Origin: Sesamum alatum
Taxonomy: Eukaryota > Streptophyta > Magnoliopsida > Lamiales > Pedaliaceae
DNA: 64,000 bases
Direction: 5' to 3'
NCBI GenBank assembly: GCA_034509735.1
Contig: JACGWO010000001.1
Location: forward strand, 36,335,966-36,399,965
Shown here: positions 31,705 to 42,962 of the stretch, one piece after another
How positions within the stretch are numbered: position 1 is the first letter of the stretch
Layout: every line of letters starts with the position of its first letter
The notes under the pieces: generated by a model
The model's input: the letters and a program-made list of their open reading frames with translations, nothing else
Told to the model about the DNA's origin: nothing
The model's database searches: none
Program-made: the position numbers and the translations under genes

Positions 31705-31706
31705 GG

Positions 31707-31719
31707 TCAAGTGGGAGAT
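31707..31719 (+). other. Polypurine tract of element D
   Basis: Ends GTCAAGTGGGAGAT immediately before the 3' LTR. Confidence 0.88.
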
Positions 31720-33684
31720 TGTTAGAATAGGTGCCCATGTAGCCAATCTTGGCAGGCGAAATGTAACCTATGTCTAGATAATTTCAAGGATTTGATATAT
31801 TATTAAGGAATAAAGAAGTGAAATTCATTTGGCATTACTTTGTTTGTGTTCACTTTATCTGCTTTATACATATCTGTTCACTACTCAAACAAAGCCCATG
31901 GACTGAAAATGTATTTCGGGGACTAGGACTACGCTTGGAGGTAGGTCCATGAAATCAGTTCCTCCAAATTAGTCCAAAAATCTCCAAGTCAAGGAATCTC
32001 GAAAATGGGTACCGAGATTCCCCTTGAGACTTGCACTAAGCATCTGCTGTCGTATTTCATCGATGGGTGATGAAGGTTGTCTAAGCAGTGTTAGTGGGTT
32101 AGCCTGCTAGGGAGCAGCTGACTGAGGTGACTCGCGGGAACCGTCTTACGGAAGACCTTGAGTAGGGTCGGCTAGCTATGACGTGTGCTCCCGGTTCCAA
32201 CAGTAGAGGTCAAGCCCTTTGACTTGAGGAACTGCTGAGTTTACCTGTATATCGGGGCTGTATCTTAGATATGGTGAGAGATTGCCAAGATGCACTTGAG
32301 TAATCACAAGCCATGTCTAGTGCACCTCCGGTGTACAGAGTGACAGTAGTTTCCAAGAAAGGATCTGTCTCCTGTCAAAAGGCATTGACAGTTGAGTCTC
32401 ATATATGCTCTGTGTCTTGTCCCTAAAATCTGTGGCCACAATAACTGAACAGAAGGGAAGGTTTTCCTTGCAGCGTTTAGTAAGGACAAACCGACACTTA
32501 GGTCCAAAATGGGTACCTGCATTCTCCATGCCCTAGACTCTAAATGGTGAGACCGTAGACGGAAGGACAAGTGTACTGTTAGAGCCTAAATGTTCATCCC
32601 CGAATATTCACCTAGTCTCTAGTGCCATGGACCGTTGCTAGATGGCCACCCATGGTAACGGGCGGATTCTAAGAATCCGACCAGGTCTAGTTGAAAGGTG
32701 AACCTAAAGAGTCACACACAATCCACACACATTAAGTATTTAATTTAGGATTAAATATTTGGAGAAATGGAATGATTAAGTTGGATTTAATCGGGTCCTT
32801 GATTTTTTTGGAAAGAGTTAATTCCTTTTATTAGATAAAAGGAATTAATCTAATAAATTAGATTTATTAGAAAATTAATTTAATGGGCCTAGGATAAATA
32901 TTTATATTTATTATATTTATTTATTGCCCTTTGGAATATTTAAATAGGTTTTAAATATTCCATTAAATTAAAAGGAGAGATGGATGGCTAGGATTAATTT
33001 GACTAGGTCAAATTACTACTTTGACTAGGACTTTGACTAGGTCAAAATCCTAGTCAAATTAGTCTTCTAGAGTTGGAGTTTGAAGAGGATTAAACTCCTC
33101 CTCTATAAATACTCGTAGCCTTTCACCTTTGGAAGGATGATGAATCTTAAACACACACAGACACACACTTCCTGTCCCTCTCCTAATCTCGTCCGCCCTC
33201 TCTCTCTCTTTCTCTCTAAGAAAATCAATTTTCTTGTTCTTTGGTTCTTGGAACAATTGAACATTAGAGGATTAATCCCGTTAACCTAATAACGTGTGAT
33301 TGATCCATCCTCTCCTAAATACTTGTTCATTCGCTAGCACGACGTGCAAGATACGTGGGCGGATTGTGTGTCACAATTTGTAGAGTCTCATATACGAGAT
33401 TTGGTGCAAATCGGGGAAACAACGCGAGTACCGGTTAGAAGACGAAAACGACAATCGGTAGGTTCTGATTTATTTTTCGTCCCTCTTTTATTTTTAATCC
33501 TATGGCCTCCATGATTCTTGTATGCTTTTAATTCATGAGATACACCGAACACCCGGGAACTTCAAGGGAACACCCCTTGAACGTGTTCTTTATTTTTTGT
33601 AAAAACATGTTTAAATTTCGTTATTTAAATTTATACCGCGCTTCCGCATTCGGGCTATTTCCCAGGATGATCCACAATCTTTCA
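31720..33684 (+). repeat. 3' LTR of element D (complete)
   Basis: Starts TGTTAGAATAGGTGCCC and ends ATCTTTCA, followed by TSD caccc (33685-33689). It confirms where K interrupted the 5' copy. TTGAC cluster at about 33018-33060 and TATAAATA near 33104. Confidence 0.95.
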
Positions 33685-33689
33685 CACCC

Positions 33690-34733
33690 ATGGTAATGGA
33701 CGGATTCTAGGAATTTGACCAAGTCTAGCTGAAGGTGAACCTAAAGAGTCACACACAATCCGCACACATAACGTATTTAATTTAGAATTAAATAATTGGA
33801 GAGATAGGACGTTTAAATTAGATTTAATCGGATCTCTTTTCTTGGGATGTTAATTCCTTTAAATTGGATGAAAAGGAATTTAACTAAATTAATAAATTCA
33901 ATTTATTGGAGTTAAATACACGGGCTTAAAATAAATATTATTATTTATTTTATTTATTACCCGATGGATTATTTAAATAAGATTTAAATATTCCATAAAA
34001 TAATGAATGGTTGAGATTAAAAGGAAAGATGGATGGCTAGGATTTGTTTGACCAAATCAAAGAGCTATTAGGACTAGGACTTTAACTAGGTCAAAATCCT
34101 AATCAAAATAGTCTTCCAAAAGTTGGAGTTTCAAGAGGAATGGGATTCCTCCACTATATATATTCCTAACTCTTCACTTTAGAATAGATGATGAAAATTT
34201 ACACACACACGCACACAATCATCTCTCCCTCTCTCGGTCACTCTCCCCTCTTCCCAAGAAAATATTTTGGTTCCTTTGTTTCATACAATTGAACCTAAGG
34301 AGGGTTGATCACGTTAATTCATAACGCTTGGTCGATCTGTATTCTCCAAATAACATACACTTTATTTTTTGATAGCAAGAGGATCAAGATATGTGGGCGC
34401 ATTGCGTGTACGATTTAGAGGGTCTCAATACGAGATCTTGGAGCAAAACGGGGAACAACGCAAGTAACGGCTTGAAGACAAAACGACAACCGGGTAGGTT
34501 TCTCGTTTTGTTGTTTCGTTCTTTACAACCCTACAGCCTCCATGATTTTTCGTTCTTTGTTTTGTTCATGAGATACACCGAATGCCCGGGAGGTTCAAGG
34601 GAACACCCCTTGAACGTTTACGTTTAATTCTTGTTTATAGCATGTTTTTTAATTCTTGCAATTTTAATATTATACCGCGCTTCCGCATTCGCTCTCCTCC
34701 CGGGATGATTCACACGCCTATCCTAAGCTTTCA
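33690..34733 (+). repeat. 5' LTR of element G, second piece
   Basis: Continues from 18518 after D's TSD (33685-33689). Ends CCTAAGCTTTCA at 34733 before the PBS. A TATATATA stretch near 34154 follows a decayed TTGAC cluster. Confidence 0.9.
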
Positions 34734-34734
34734 G

Positions 34735-34746
34735 TGGTATCAGAGC
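34735..34746 (+). other. Primer-binding site of element G
   Basis: TGGTATCAGAGC one base after the LTR end. Confidence 0.9.
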
Positions 34747-34949
34747 CCGATTCGATGTATAGGCCTAGGGGTTTACGTGTGTTTAAAGCATGAAAACGTG
34801 TATAGCATGATTTACGTGTTTCTTGATTTTTATTTTATCAGGCATGTCGTTTTCATGTCGTTTATCATGCATGAATTCTTTGTGATTTTGGTATTTCTTG
34901 GTTTCTTGAAAAACGGTGCAGAAAAAATAAAATAAGACGAAAAACGCAT

Positions 34950-35300
34950 CACCCGGCAGCCGACGGCTGACTCTGCGCGCAAGCAAGAGAGCCTGTGCGC
35001 GGTCGCCCGGCCATGCGCGCATAGCGCGTGCGGGCTTATGGCCGTTACGCACGCTGCCTGTCACGCGGGCTGATGCGTGGCCAGGCGCGTTCGCAAACAG
35101 ACAGCGGAGCCTGCGCGCGCACGCAAGCAGGCAGCGGAGCCTGCGGGCCCGGCAGGAGCACCCGATGTGCATGTGCGCGCGCAGGCAACACAACAGGGAA
35201 GCGCGCACACACAAGAGCACGGCTTGGCGCGCGTGCAAGTAGGCAGGGAGGGCTAGGTCTGCCGGCCCGGCTGCGCTGACGCGCGCCGGCGGCCCTTCGC
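34950..35300 (+). repeat. GC-rich GCGC-alternating tract in leader of G (~345 bp)
   Basis: About 200 nt after the PBS, preceded by acgaaaaacgcatc and followed by a T-rich stretch. Less extreme than in A, as expected if methylated CG sites decayed. Confidence 0.8.
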
Positions 35301-35618
35301 CGTTTTGTGTTTTTCTTGTCCTTTAATTTTTTGGAATATTTTCTGAAATATTATTTTATTTATTGTGCATGTTTTCTTGAAAACATTATTTGGAAAGTTA
35401 TTTTATTTTTTGGTTTAGAATCTCAATATTTTAACTACTTTCCAATAACGAGGAAAGGTTTTCCTAAACAAGAAAGGGGATTATCAATATTACGCCAAGT
35501 TTACATGCATGAATTGTTCTCTCATTTCTTTTATGTATGATGTGATTGGATATCATGGATTATGTACATGTATTTGTATGATTGGATATCATGTAATTAT
35601 GTACGTTGATTGAGAACG

Positions 35619-36040
35619 GATGATCACAAGCCCTAGACCGAATTTATGGTTTAAATTTATGTTGGGTCTATGTGCCTCTTTTATTTTCTCCTCCTCTCTT
35701 CTAGTTGCCTTGGAATAATAACGCATTCTATCTCCCTCCAATTGTACTCCCCCCGGGATTTCGCTGGGATTTCTTTTTAAATTTGTAATGAGAATAGTAT
35801 AGTGGTGAGGAATTATTTCATTTTAGTTTCCATGGTGGAGATGAAGGATGGCCCAGATGGAGAACCCAGAATGAGGAATCCAAGGCGTTCCATGGAGATC
35901 GGAAGCAAAAAGAGACCAAGGCCCATCAGTGTGTTGTTGGGTTGCTATTATTGAATGTAATATTGTAGGACCAACCTTAGATTGACCATAGATACAATGC
36001 GGGCTTAGTGGGTCGCATAGGATTCGGGCTTGTGATCATC
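35619..36040 (+). promoter_or_regulatory. Long-range leader stem of element G
   Basis: GATGATCACAAGCCC and GGGCTTGTGATCATC pair perfectly over 15 bp. Compared with A, D and J, one G-C pair is A-T here with both sides changed. Confidence 0.65.
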
Positions 36041-36293
36041 CAACAGGGGCGTGCTAGGCTTTAATTTTGCATGTGGCTCTTATGGTGAATGAATGGTTTA
36101 TTTATCGTATTATTGCTATGGCATGCAAACCTTTTATAATGCATTATGTATGTATTTATATATGGGATCTCGGTCATTAGAACTCTCACTTGGTTAGACC
36201 AAGTTGCATATTAGACCCTTCATAAATGGACTTGGACTCTAGGATTTCGTCCATGCCTTCCATCTATGGCAAAGTGAGGAAGCTAGTTTCAGT

Positions 36294-36330
36294 CGATAGC
36301 GTGGTCTCACGAGTCGTGGCACGACTATCG
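36294..36330 (+). promoter_or_regulatory. Leader hairpin 1 of element G
   Basis: Stem CGATAGCGTG / CACG(A)CTATCG with loop GTCTCACGAGTCGTGG at 36304-36319. Confidence 0.6.
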
Positions 36331-36374
36331 TACATAAAAGAAGTTATACTTTGTCATAAACGAGAAGTACACTG

Positions 36375-36408
36375 TTGTTACCTGTCTCATGAGCCGTGGA
36401 GGTAGCAG
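36375..36408 (+). promoter_or_regulatory. Leader hairpin 2 of element G
   Basis: Stem TTGTTACCT / AGGTAGCAG, loop 36384-36399 with two changes in the palindromic core. Confidence 0.5.
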
Positions 36409-36516
36409 TGAGTCTATGAATCGGTTGATTGGGTCGGGTCTAACGCTCAAATAACGTGATTCGCTTGGAGTCCTCGGGATAACGTAAAAGGGTGAGGCAG
36501 TTATCTTGGGAAGAGG

Positions 36517-38737
36517 GATTGCCCCAAACTCCTCTCCAAGCAAGTTATTATTGTGATTGAGGTTAATATGGTTACTAACACTGCGTCTTGGGTATTAGAT
36601 ACCGGCTGTGGAGCTCACATTTGCAATGATTTGCAGGTGCTGAAAAGAAGCAGTAAATTGAGTAGCGGATAAATGATCCTAAAGCTTGGAAATGGCAAGG
36701 CCATCTTGGCAGAAGCAATAGGATCCGCCACCTTAGTAGTTAGTGATCGTATTAGTATAGAATTAGAGCAAGTTTATTATGCACCTAGCATGATTAGAAA
36801 CATCATTTTCATTCCATAGTTAGACAATAGTAGTTATGATTTTACAATCAATAAAAATTGCTTTTATTTTGATGAAGGGTGGAATTACTCATCTGCTTGG
36901 TACGCTTAATAACGGCCTCTATGTCTTACAACAAATGAATTTCGTTCAAAAACACTCAGCACAAATGTAAAATAGATAATAACGGGAACGCACAACTGTG
37001 CCATGCAAGGCTAGGTCATATCTCCCAAGATAGGATGAAGAAATTGGTAGACTCAAAGAACCTAGAGGTTGGGGACTTGAGTAAACTACCGACATGTGAA
37101 TCCTGTCTCAGAGGGAAAATGACCAATAAGCCCTTTGTAGGAAAAAGTAGGCTCGTCAAAGGTCTATTGGACTTGGTTCATACAGACGTGTGTGGACCAC
37201 TAAGGACGCAGCCCGAGGTGGGTTCTCCTACTTCATAACCTTCACCGATGATCATTCGCGGTATGGTTATATATACCTGATGAGGTACTAGTCTGAAGCT
37301 CTTGAGAGGTTTAAAGAATTCAGACTTGAAGTTGAGAATCAAACCGGCTGCAAAATTAAAGTCCTTAACTATCTTAAAGAAAGCGGTATAATCTCTAATT
37401 GGACACCTCCCGGGACACCACAGTTAAATGGGGTCTCTAAAAGGAGGAATCGAACCTTGTTAGACATGGTCCGATTCATGATGAGTTTTACCAAACTACC
37501 CTTATCTTTTTTAGGCTACGCATTGGAAACTGCGGCCAAGTTATTGAACTTGGTGCCAACCAGCGAACTAAGCCAAATACCATATGAGATATGGCACGGC
37601 AAGCCTACGTCCTACAACTACTTTAAAGTGTAGGGTAGCCCTGCATACGTCAAGAAGCTAGTGGGAGACAAGCTAGAATCAAAGTCTAGTTTGTCCAGGT
37701 TCGTTGGATACCCTAAAGAAACCGTAGGTTAATATTTCTATGACCCCTTGGAACAAAACGTGTTCGTTTCAAGGAATGCAGTATTCTTGGAACAAGGGTT
37801 TCCCGAAGGTGTCCAACCTGATGAACTGATCCTTGAGGAGTCAAGTAAGGCAAATCAGTCATCACCAGTAGCCGCGGATACCTCACTGAAAGGTTTCAGG
37901 ATAAACACCTTGGAGGTTGAGCAACCTCAAGAAGTTCAGCATGCCGGGCATGACGAACGACCTCAAGAAGAGCCAGCCCCGGTACCTGAACCGCCAATTC
38001 CTATTATGTCAACGCCCACAGTCAACACTGACGTTCCCGTTCTCCGTAGGTCAGCTAGAGAGTCTCGCCCTCCCGTGAGGTATGGCTTTCTAAGCACGAC
38101 CAGTCAATTGGATAAGGATCCCAAGACTTACGGGGACGCAATGTCTGACATCGACTTGGGAAGATGGCTTGAGGCCATGAAGACTGAAATGGACTCCATG
38201 AATGAGAACCAAGTCTGAACACTCGTAGACCCACACAAAGGCGTTAAGCCAGTTGGCTGTAAATAGGTCTATAAGCGAAAACTTGGCATTGATGGAGAAG
38301 TTACAACCTTCAACGCTAGGCTAGTGGCAAAAGGGTACACTCAACGACCCGGGGTCGACTTTGAGGATACCTATTTGCCGGTAGCCATGGCTAAGTCCAT
38401 TCAGATCCTGCTTGCCATAGCAGCATGGTATGATTATGAAATATAGCAGATGGACGTGAAAACGGCTTTCCTCAATGGTTTCGTTGAGGAAGAGATCTAC
38501 ATGGATCAGCTGGAGGGATTTACAGTCGCCGGAGAAGAGCAGAAACTCTGTCGTCTCCAGAAGTCAATCTGTGGCCTCAAATAAGCATCTCGAAGCTGGA
38601 ACATTCACTTTGATGAAGTTATATGGGGTTATGATTTCATCAAGAACGAATGCGACCCTTGTGTATACAAGAAAGTTAGTGGGAGCTCCATAGTGTTCCT
38701 AGTGCTTTATGTGGATGACATTCTACTCATAGGTAAT
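36517..38737 (+). pseudogene. Element G pol, first part: protease, integrase, RT start
   Basis: Begins inside the zinc knuckle; gag is otherwise missing. The protease motif WVLDTGCGAHICND is at about 36586-36627. The integrase zinc region (37035-37238 frame) reads LPTCESCLRGKMTNKPF. An in-frame deletion near 37364 joins IKVL to NYLKESGIIS, removing the block with the catalytic Asp (RSDRGGEY). The 37748-38218 frame spans the integrase tail to RT start. Nonsense codons at 38216 (TGA), 38265 (TAG), 38446 (TAG) and 38583 (TAA) each fit one C:G to T:A change from Trp or Gln. Coding is interrupted at 38737 within YVDDILLIGN by element I. Confidence 0.9.
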
Positions 38738-39612
38738 TGTTGGAATAGGTGACCAGAAAGCCAATAGGTTTGGCAATTTGTAACCTATCCGACAACTTGA
38801 TGTGAATGTAATATTATTATGTGATGAATAAGATGAGTATTCGTCACCAATGGTACCTTCTTTGTTGCGCTCATCTTACATTTGTTAAAACGGTGTTTGA
38901 CTTATATCGCAACAAAGCCCACAGACCATGGATAATAACTCGTGCAGTTGGGCCACGCATTGGATGGTGGTCATGAAACCAACTGATTAAGAGTTGGGTC
39001 TGAAACGTTCCAAGTCGAGGACCTCGAGATAGGGCATCGAGAGTCCTATTGAGACTTGCGTCAAGAGTCGTGTTCATTGGATGAGTGTCGTGTTTCATCG
39101 GCGACAGGCGTGGGACGCCTACACGATCTTGATGGGTTGGTCGACTGGGGTCGAGCCGACTAGACTGACTCGCGGGGATCATCATATGGAAGCCTTGGAG
39201 GCTTGGTCGGTATGATTGGATTCCCCGGTTCCGATAGTACGGGAGTAATCCTCAGACTTGAGGAATCATGGCAGTCACGTGCACAGGACGGCTGTAACTT
39301 GGATCTGGCGAGAGGTGATCATTCTGTAAGATGATCATTATAAGCCTTGTCCAGTGCAGTCGGAATGTGTAGCGAGGACGGTGGATTCCAAGAAGAGAAT
39401 CCGTCCCCTGTCAGTATATGACAGACGTATCTCCTATGCACTCGGAGACACGTACATGCTGTTTGAAGCTGTGGCCACAGTGGTTGGTCGAACAGGGAAT
39501 GGTTTCCTGTGTCGATGCAATGAAGTATACGTAGTCTCGAGTATTAAGCATAGATGCCTAGTCAAGGATGGGAACCGACGCCCAATTCCATACCCTAGAC
39601 TAAGGCCGGGAG
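38738..39612 (+). repeat. 5' LTR of element I, first piece
   Basis: Starts TGTTGGAATAGGTGACCAGA and aligns with solo LTR E from 20823. It stops at gggag (39608-39612), the TSD of J. The minus-strand 104-codon frame seen in E recurs at 38871-39185. Confidence 0.92.
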
Positions 39613-41596
39613 TGAAAGGAATTGTGGATCGTCCCGGGAAAAGCGCGAGTGCGGAAGCGCGGTATAATTAAAATTAAAACGGAATTTAAACATGCTTTTA
39701 AATTAAAACACGTTTCAAAGGGTGTGCCTTTGAAATTTCCCGGGCGTTCGGTGTATCTCATGAACGAATAACACAAAATAAATCATGGAGGCCATAGGGT
39801 TGGAAATTAAAGAGAGGACGAAAATCTAAAACGAGACCTACCCGTTGTCGTTTTCGTCTTCAACGGCTACACGCGTTGTTCCCCGTTTTGCACCAAGATC
39901 TCGTTCTTGAGACCCTCCAAATCGTGACACACGATCCACCCACGTATCTTGCACGTCGTGCTAGCAACGAACAAGTGTATAATATTTGGAGTGGATGAAT
40001 CAATAACACATTATTGATTAATGGTATTGATTCATCAAGTTCTTAATGTTCCAAGAACAAAAAGAACCAAGAAACAATTTCTTGGAGAGGGAGAGAATCG
40101 GACGAGAGAGAGGGAGAGAGAATCCGTGTGTGCGTGTTGTAGTGTGTGTGTTGGAGTTTCATCATCCTTCAACTTGTAGGATGCTAGGGGTTTATATAGA
40201 AGAGGAGTTTTAATCCTCTTTAAACTCCTCTTTCAAGAACTCTAATTTGACTAGGATTTTGACCTAGTCAAAGTCCTAGTCAAAGTAGTGTTTTGACCTA
40301 GTCAAAACAATCCTAGCCATCCATCTCTCCCATTGATCTCAACCGTTGATTTAATTTAATTTAATGGAATATTTAAAACCTATTTAAATATTTCCAAGAG
40401 GCTAAAATAAATATAAATATTATTTAAGCCCATTAAATAAATCCCTTTGATAAATCTAATTTATCAATTTAATTCCTTATATCTAATAGAAGGAATTATT
40501 TCTCCAAGAAAAATAAAGGACCCGATTAAATCCAATTTAATCATTCCTTCACTCCAATATTTAATTCTTAATTAAATATCTAAATGTGTGTGAATAGTGT
40601 GTGACTCTTTAGGTTCACCTTTCAGCTAGACTTGGTCGGATTCCTAGAATCCTTCCGTTACCATGGGTGGCCATCTAGCAACGGTCCATGGCACTAGAGA
40701 CTAGGTGAAATATTCAGGGATGAACATTTAGGCTCTAACAGTACACTTGTCCTTCTGTCTTCGGTCTCATTACTTAGAGTCTAGGGCACGGAAAATGCAG
40801 GTACCCATTTTGGACCTAAGTGTCGGTCTGTCCTCACTAAAACGCCGCAAGGGAATCCTTCCCTTCTGTTCAGTCACTGTGGCCACAGTTTTAGGGACAA
40901 GACCTAGAGTATACATGAGACTCAACTGCCAAAACCTATTGACAGGAGACAGATCCTTTCTTGGAAACTACTGTCACTTTGCACACCAGAACTGCACTAG
41001 ACATGGCTTATGACTACCAAAGAGAATTCTGGCAATCTCTCACCATACCTAAGATACAGCCCTGATGTACAGGTAAACTCAGCAATTCCTCAAGTCAAAG
41101 GACTTGACCTGTACCGTTGGAACCGGGAATACACGTCATACCTTGCTGACCATACTCAAGGTCCTCCGTAAGACGGTTCCCGCGAGTCACCTCAGTCAGC
41201 TGCGTCCTAGCATGCTAACCCACTAACACTGCTTAGACGACCCTCGTCACCCGTCGATGAAACACGACAGCAGGTGCTTAGTGCAAGTCTCAAATGGAAT
41301 CCCGGTACCCATTTTCGGGATTCCTTGACTTGGAGATTTCCGGACTGATTCGGGAAGACTGATTCCATGGACCTACCTCCAAGCGTAGTCCCAGTCCCCG
41401 AAATTGATTCTCAGTCCGTGGGCTTTGTTTGCGTAGTGAACAGATATAGAAAATAGATATAAGTGAACACAAACAAAGTAATGCCAAATGAAATTCACTT
41501 CTTTATTCATTAATGATTTATCAAACACCTATAATTGTCTAGACATAGGTTACATATACCCGCCAAAGTTGGCTTACATGGTCACCTATTCTAACA
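39613..41596 (-). repeat. 3' LTR of element J (1984 bp)
   Basis: tgaaaggaattg ... ctaaca, complete F1 LTR adjoining the PPT at 41597-41612. Confidence 0.95.
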
Positions 41597-41612
41597 ATCT
41601 CCCACTTGACCT
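41597..41612 (-). other. Polypurine tract of element J
   Basis: The reverse complement AGGTCAAGTGGGAGAT abuts the 3' LTR. Confidence 0.9.
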
Positions 41613-42920
41613 TTAAAGCCAATCACCCATATGCCTAATCCCCATCTTCTCAAGATGTTGCGTATGAGCACTCTGCGACATAGGCTTTGTCAGCGGGTCT
41701 GCTGTGTTGTCTGCTGAGTTGACTCGGTCCATCCGAACGTCACCTCTTCCTACCATTTCTCTGAGAAGATGGTAGCGTCTAAGAATGTGTTTGGAACGGT
41801 GATGAGATCTCGGTTCCTTTGCTTGCGCTATTGCACCGTTGTTATCACAGAAGATGACAACGGGCTCGGCGATGCTAGGCACCACACCCAACTCTTGGAT
41901 GTAGTTTCTCATCCAAACCGCTTCCTTAGCAGCTTCTGAAGCTGCTATGTATTCAGCCTCAGTGGTGGAGTCAGCAGTGGTTGCTTGCTTGGAACTTTTC
42001 CAAGCCACTACTCCTCCGTTGAGTTTGAATACATATCCCGATTGAGACTTGGCATCATCGTCACCAGACTGGAAGCTAGCGTCGCTAAAGCCTTCCAGAA
42101 TTAGTTCTCCATTGCCATAGACCAAGAACATTTCCTTAGTCCTCCTAAGGTACTTAAGGATGCCCTTAACGGCATTCCAATGTGCCTCTCCTGCACAGGA
42201 CTGATATCTGCTAGTCACGCTCAAAGCGTATGCAATGTCAGGCCTGGTGCAATGGACCGCATATTGGATGCTACCTACGGCAGAAGCATAGGGGATGACT
42301 TTCATCATTTCAAGTTCCTCATCAGTCTGCGGGGACTGCTTCTTGGACAACTTGATCCCATGCCTCATTGGAAGGAATCCTCGTTTGGAGTTGTCCATTC
42401 GATATCTCTTTAGGACTTTCTCCATATACGAGTTTTGGGTGAGCCCTAACATCCTTTTAGATCTGTCCCTGACAATCTGGATGCCTAGGATGTAGGAGGC
42501 TTCACCCAAGTCCTTCATGGAAAACTTGGTTGACAACCATGCTTTTGTGTTTCCTAACATTCTGACGTCATTACCAATGAGCAGAATGTCATCCACGTAA
42601 AGCACTAGGAACACTATAGAGCTCCCACTGACCTTCTTGTATACACAAGGGTCGGATTCGTTTTTGATGAAGTCATAACCTCGTATTACTTCATCAAATC
42701 GAATGTTCCAACTTCGGGAGGCTTGTTTGAGGCCATAGATGGACTTCTGGAGACGACAGACCTTCTGTTCTTCTCCAGTGACCGTGAAACCCTCCGGCTG
42801 ATCCATATAGATCTCTTCTTCAACGAAACCGTTGAGGAAGGCCGTTTTCACGTCCATCTGCCATATTTCATAGTCATACCATGCTGCTATGGCAAGCAGG
42901 ATCCGAATGGACTTACCCAT
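41613..42920 (-). CDS. Element J pol fragment: RT and RNase H
   Basis: A 435-codon open frame ending at the natural stop (TAA at 41613). It holds TAFLNGFVEEEIYMDQPEGF, SIYGLKQASRSW, the RT active site LYVDDILLIG (codons at 42588-42599), the connection IKLSKKQSPQTDEELE, and RNase H DASFQSGDDD, SGYVFKLNGG, STTEAEYIAASEAAKE, DNNGAIAQAKEPRSHHRSKH and DPLTKPM. Its ATG is internal to the polyprotein; the upstream TAA at 42964 separates it from the RT fingers. Confidence 0.9.
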   Translation of the reverse strand: MGKSIRILLAIAAWYDYEIWQMDVKTAFLNGFVEEEIYMDQPEGFTVTGEEQKVCRLQKSIYGLKQASRSWNIRFDEVIRGYDFIKNESDPCVYKKVSGSSIVFLVLYVDDILLIGNDVRMLGNTKAWLSTKFSMKDLGEASYILGIQIVRDRSKRMLGLTQNSYMEKVLKRYRMDNSKRGFLPMRHGIKLSKKQSPQTDEELEMMKVIPYASAVGSIQYAVHCTRPDIAYALSVTSRYQSCAGEAHWNAVKGILKYLRRTKEMFLVYGNGELILEGFSDASFQSGDDDAKSQSGYVFKLNGGVVAWKSSKQATTADSTTEAEYIAASEAAKEAVWMRNYIQELGVVPSIAEPVVIFCDNNGAIAQAKEPRSHHRSKHILRRYHLLREMVGRGDVRMDRVNSADNTADPLTKPMSQSAHTQHLEKMGIRHMGDWL

Positions 42921-42962
42921 GGCTACTGGCGAGTAGGTATCCTCAAAATCGACCCCGGGTCG

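Larger units (their letters stand above)
18519..33684 (+). mobile_element. Element D: copia LTR retrotransposon (family F1) in G's 5' LTR
   Basis: TSD caccc at 18514-18518 and 33685-33689. The 5' LTR is 18519-18993 plus 24236-25727, split by K; PBS 25729-25740; leader 25741-27891; gag-pol 27892-31704; PPT to 31719; 3' LTR 31720-33684. Order and orientation are canonical. Gag-pol has multiple stops, an in-frame gag deletion and a lost start codon. LTR divergence looks greater than in A or B, so it is older. Confidence 0.94.
34747..36516 (+). other. Untranslated leader of element G
   Basis: GC tract (about 34950-35300), long-range stem 35619-35633 with 36026-36040, hairpins at 36294-36330 and 36375-36408. 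It ends at a deletion joint near 36516 (cttgggaa to gagggattgcccc) that removes the rest of the leader and gag up to the zinc knuckle. No gene seen. Confidence 0.8.
38404..41596. repeat. Large duplicated segment, copy 1
   Basis: Contains the end of G's RT piece, the first 875 bp of I's 5' LTR and the left LTR of J. It recurs almost unchanged at 47588-50770 (offset 9184). Differences seen are few, for example G/A in tctgtggcc against tctatggcc and a 12-bp deletion in copy 2 near 49452. Confidence 0.93.
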
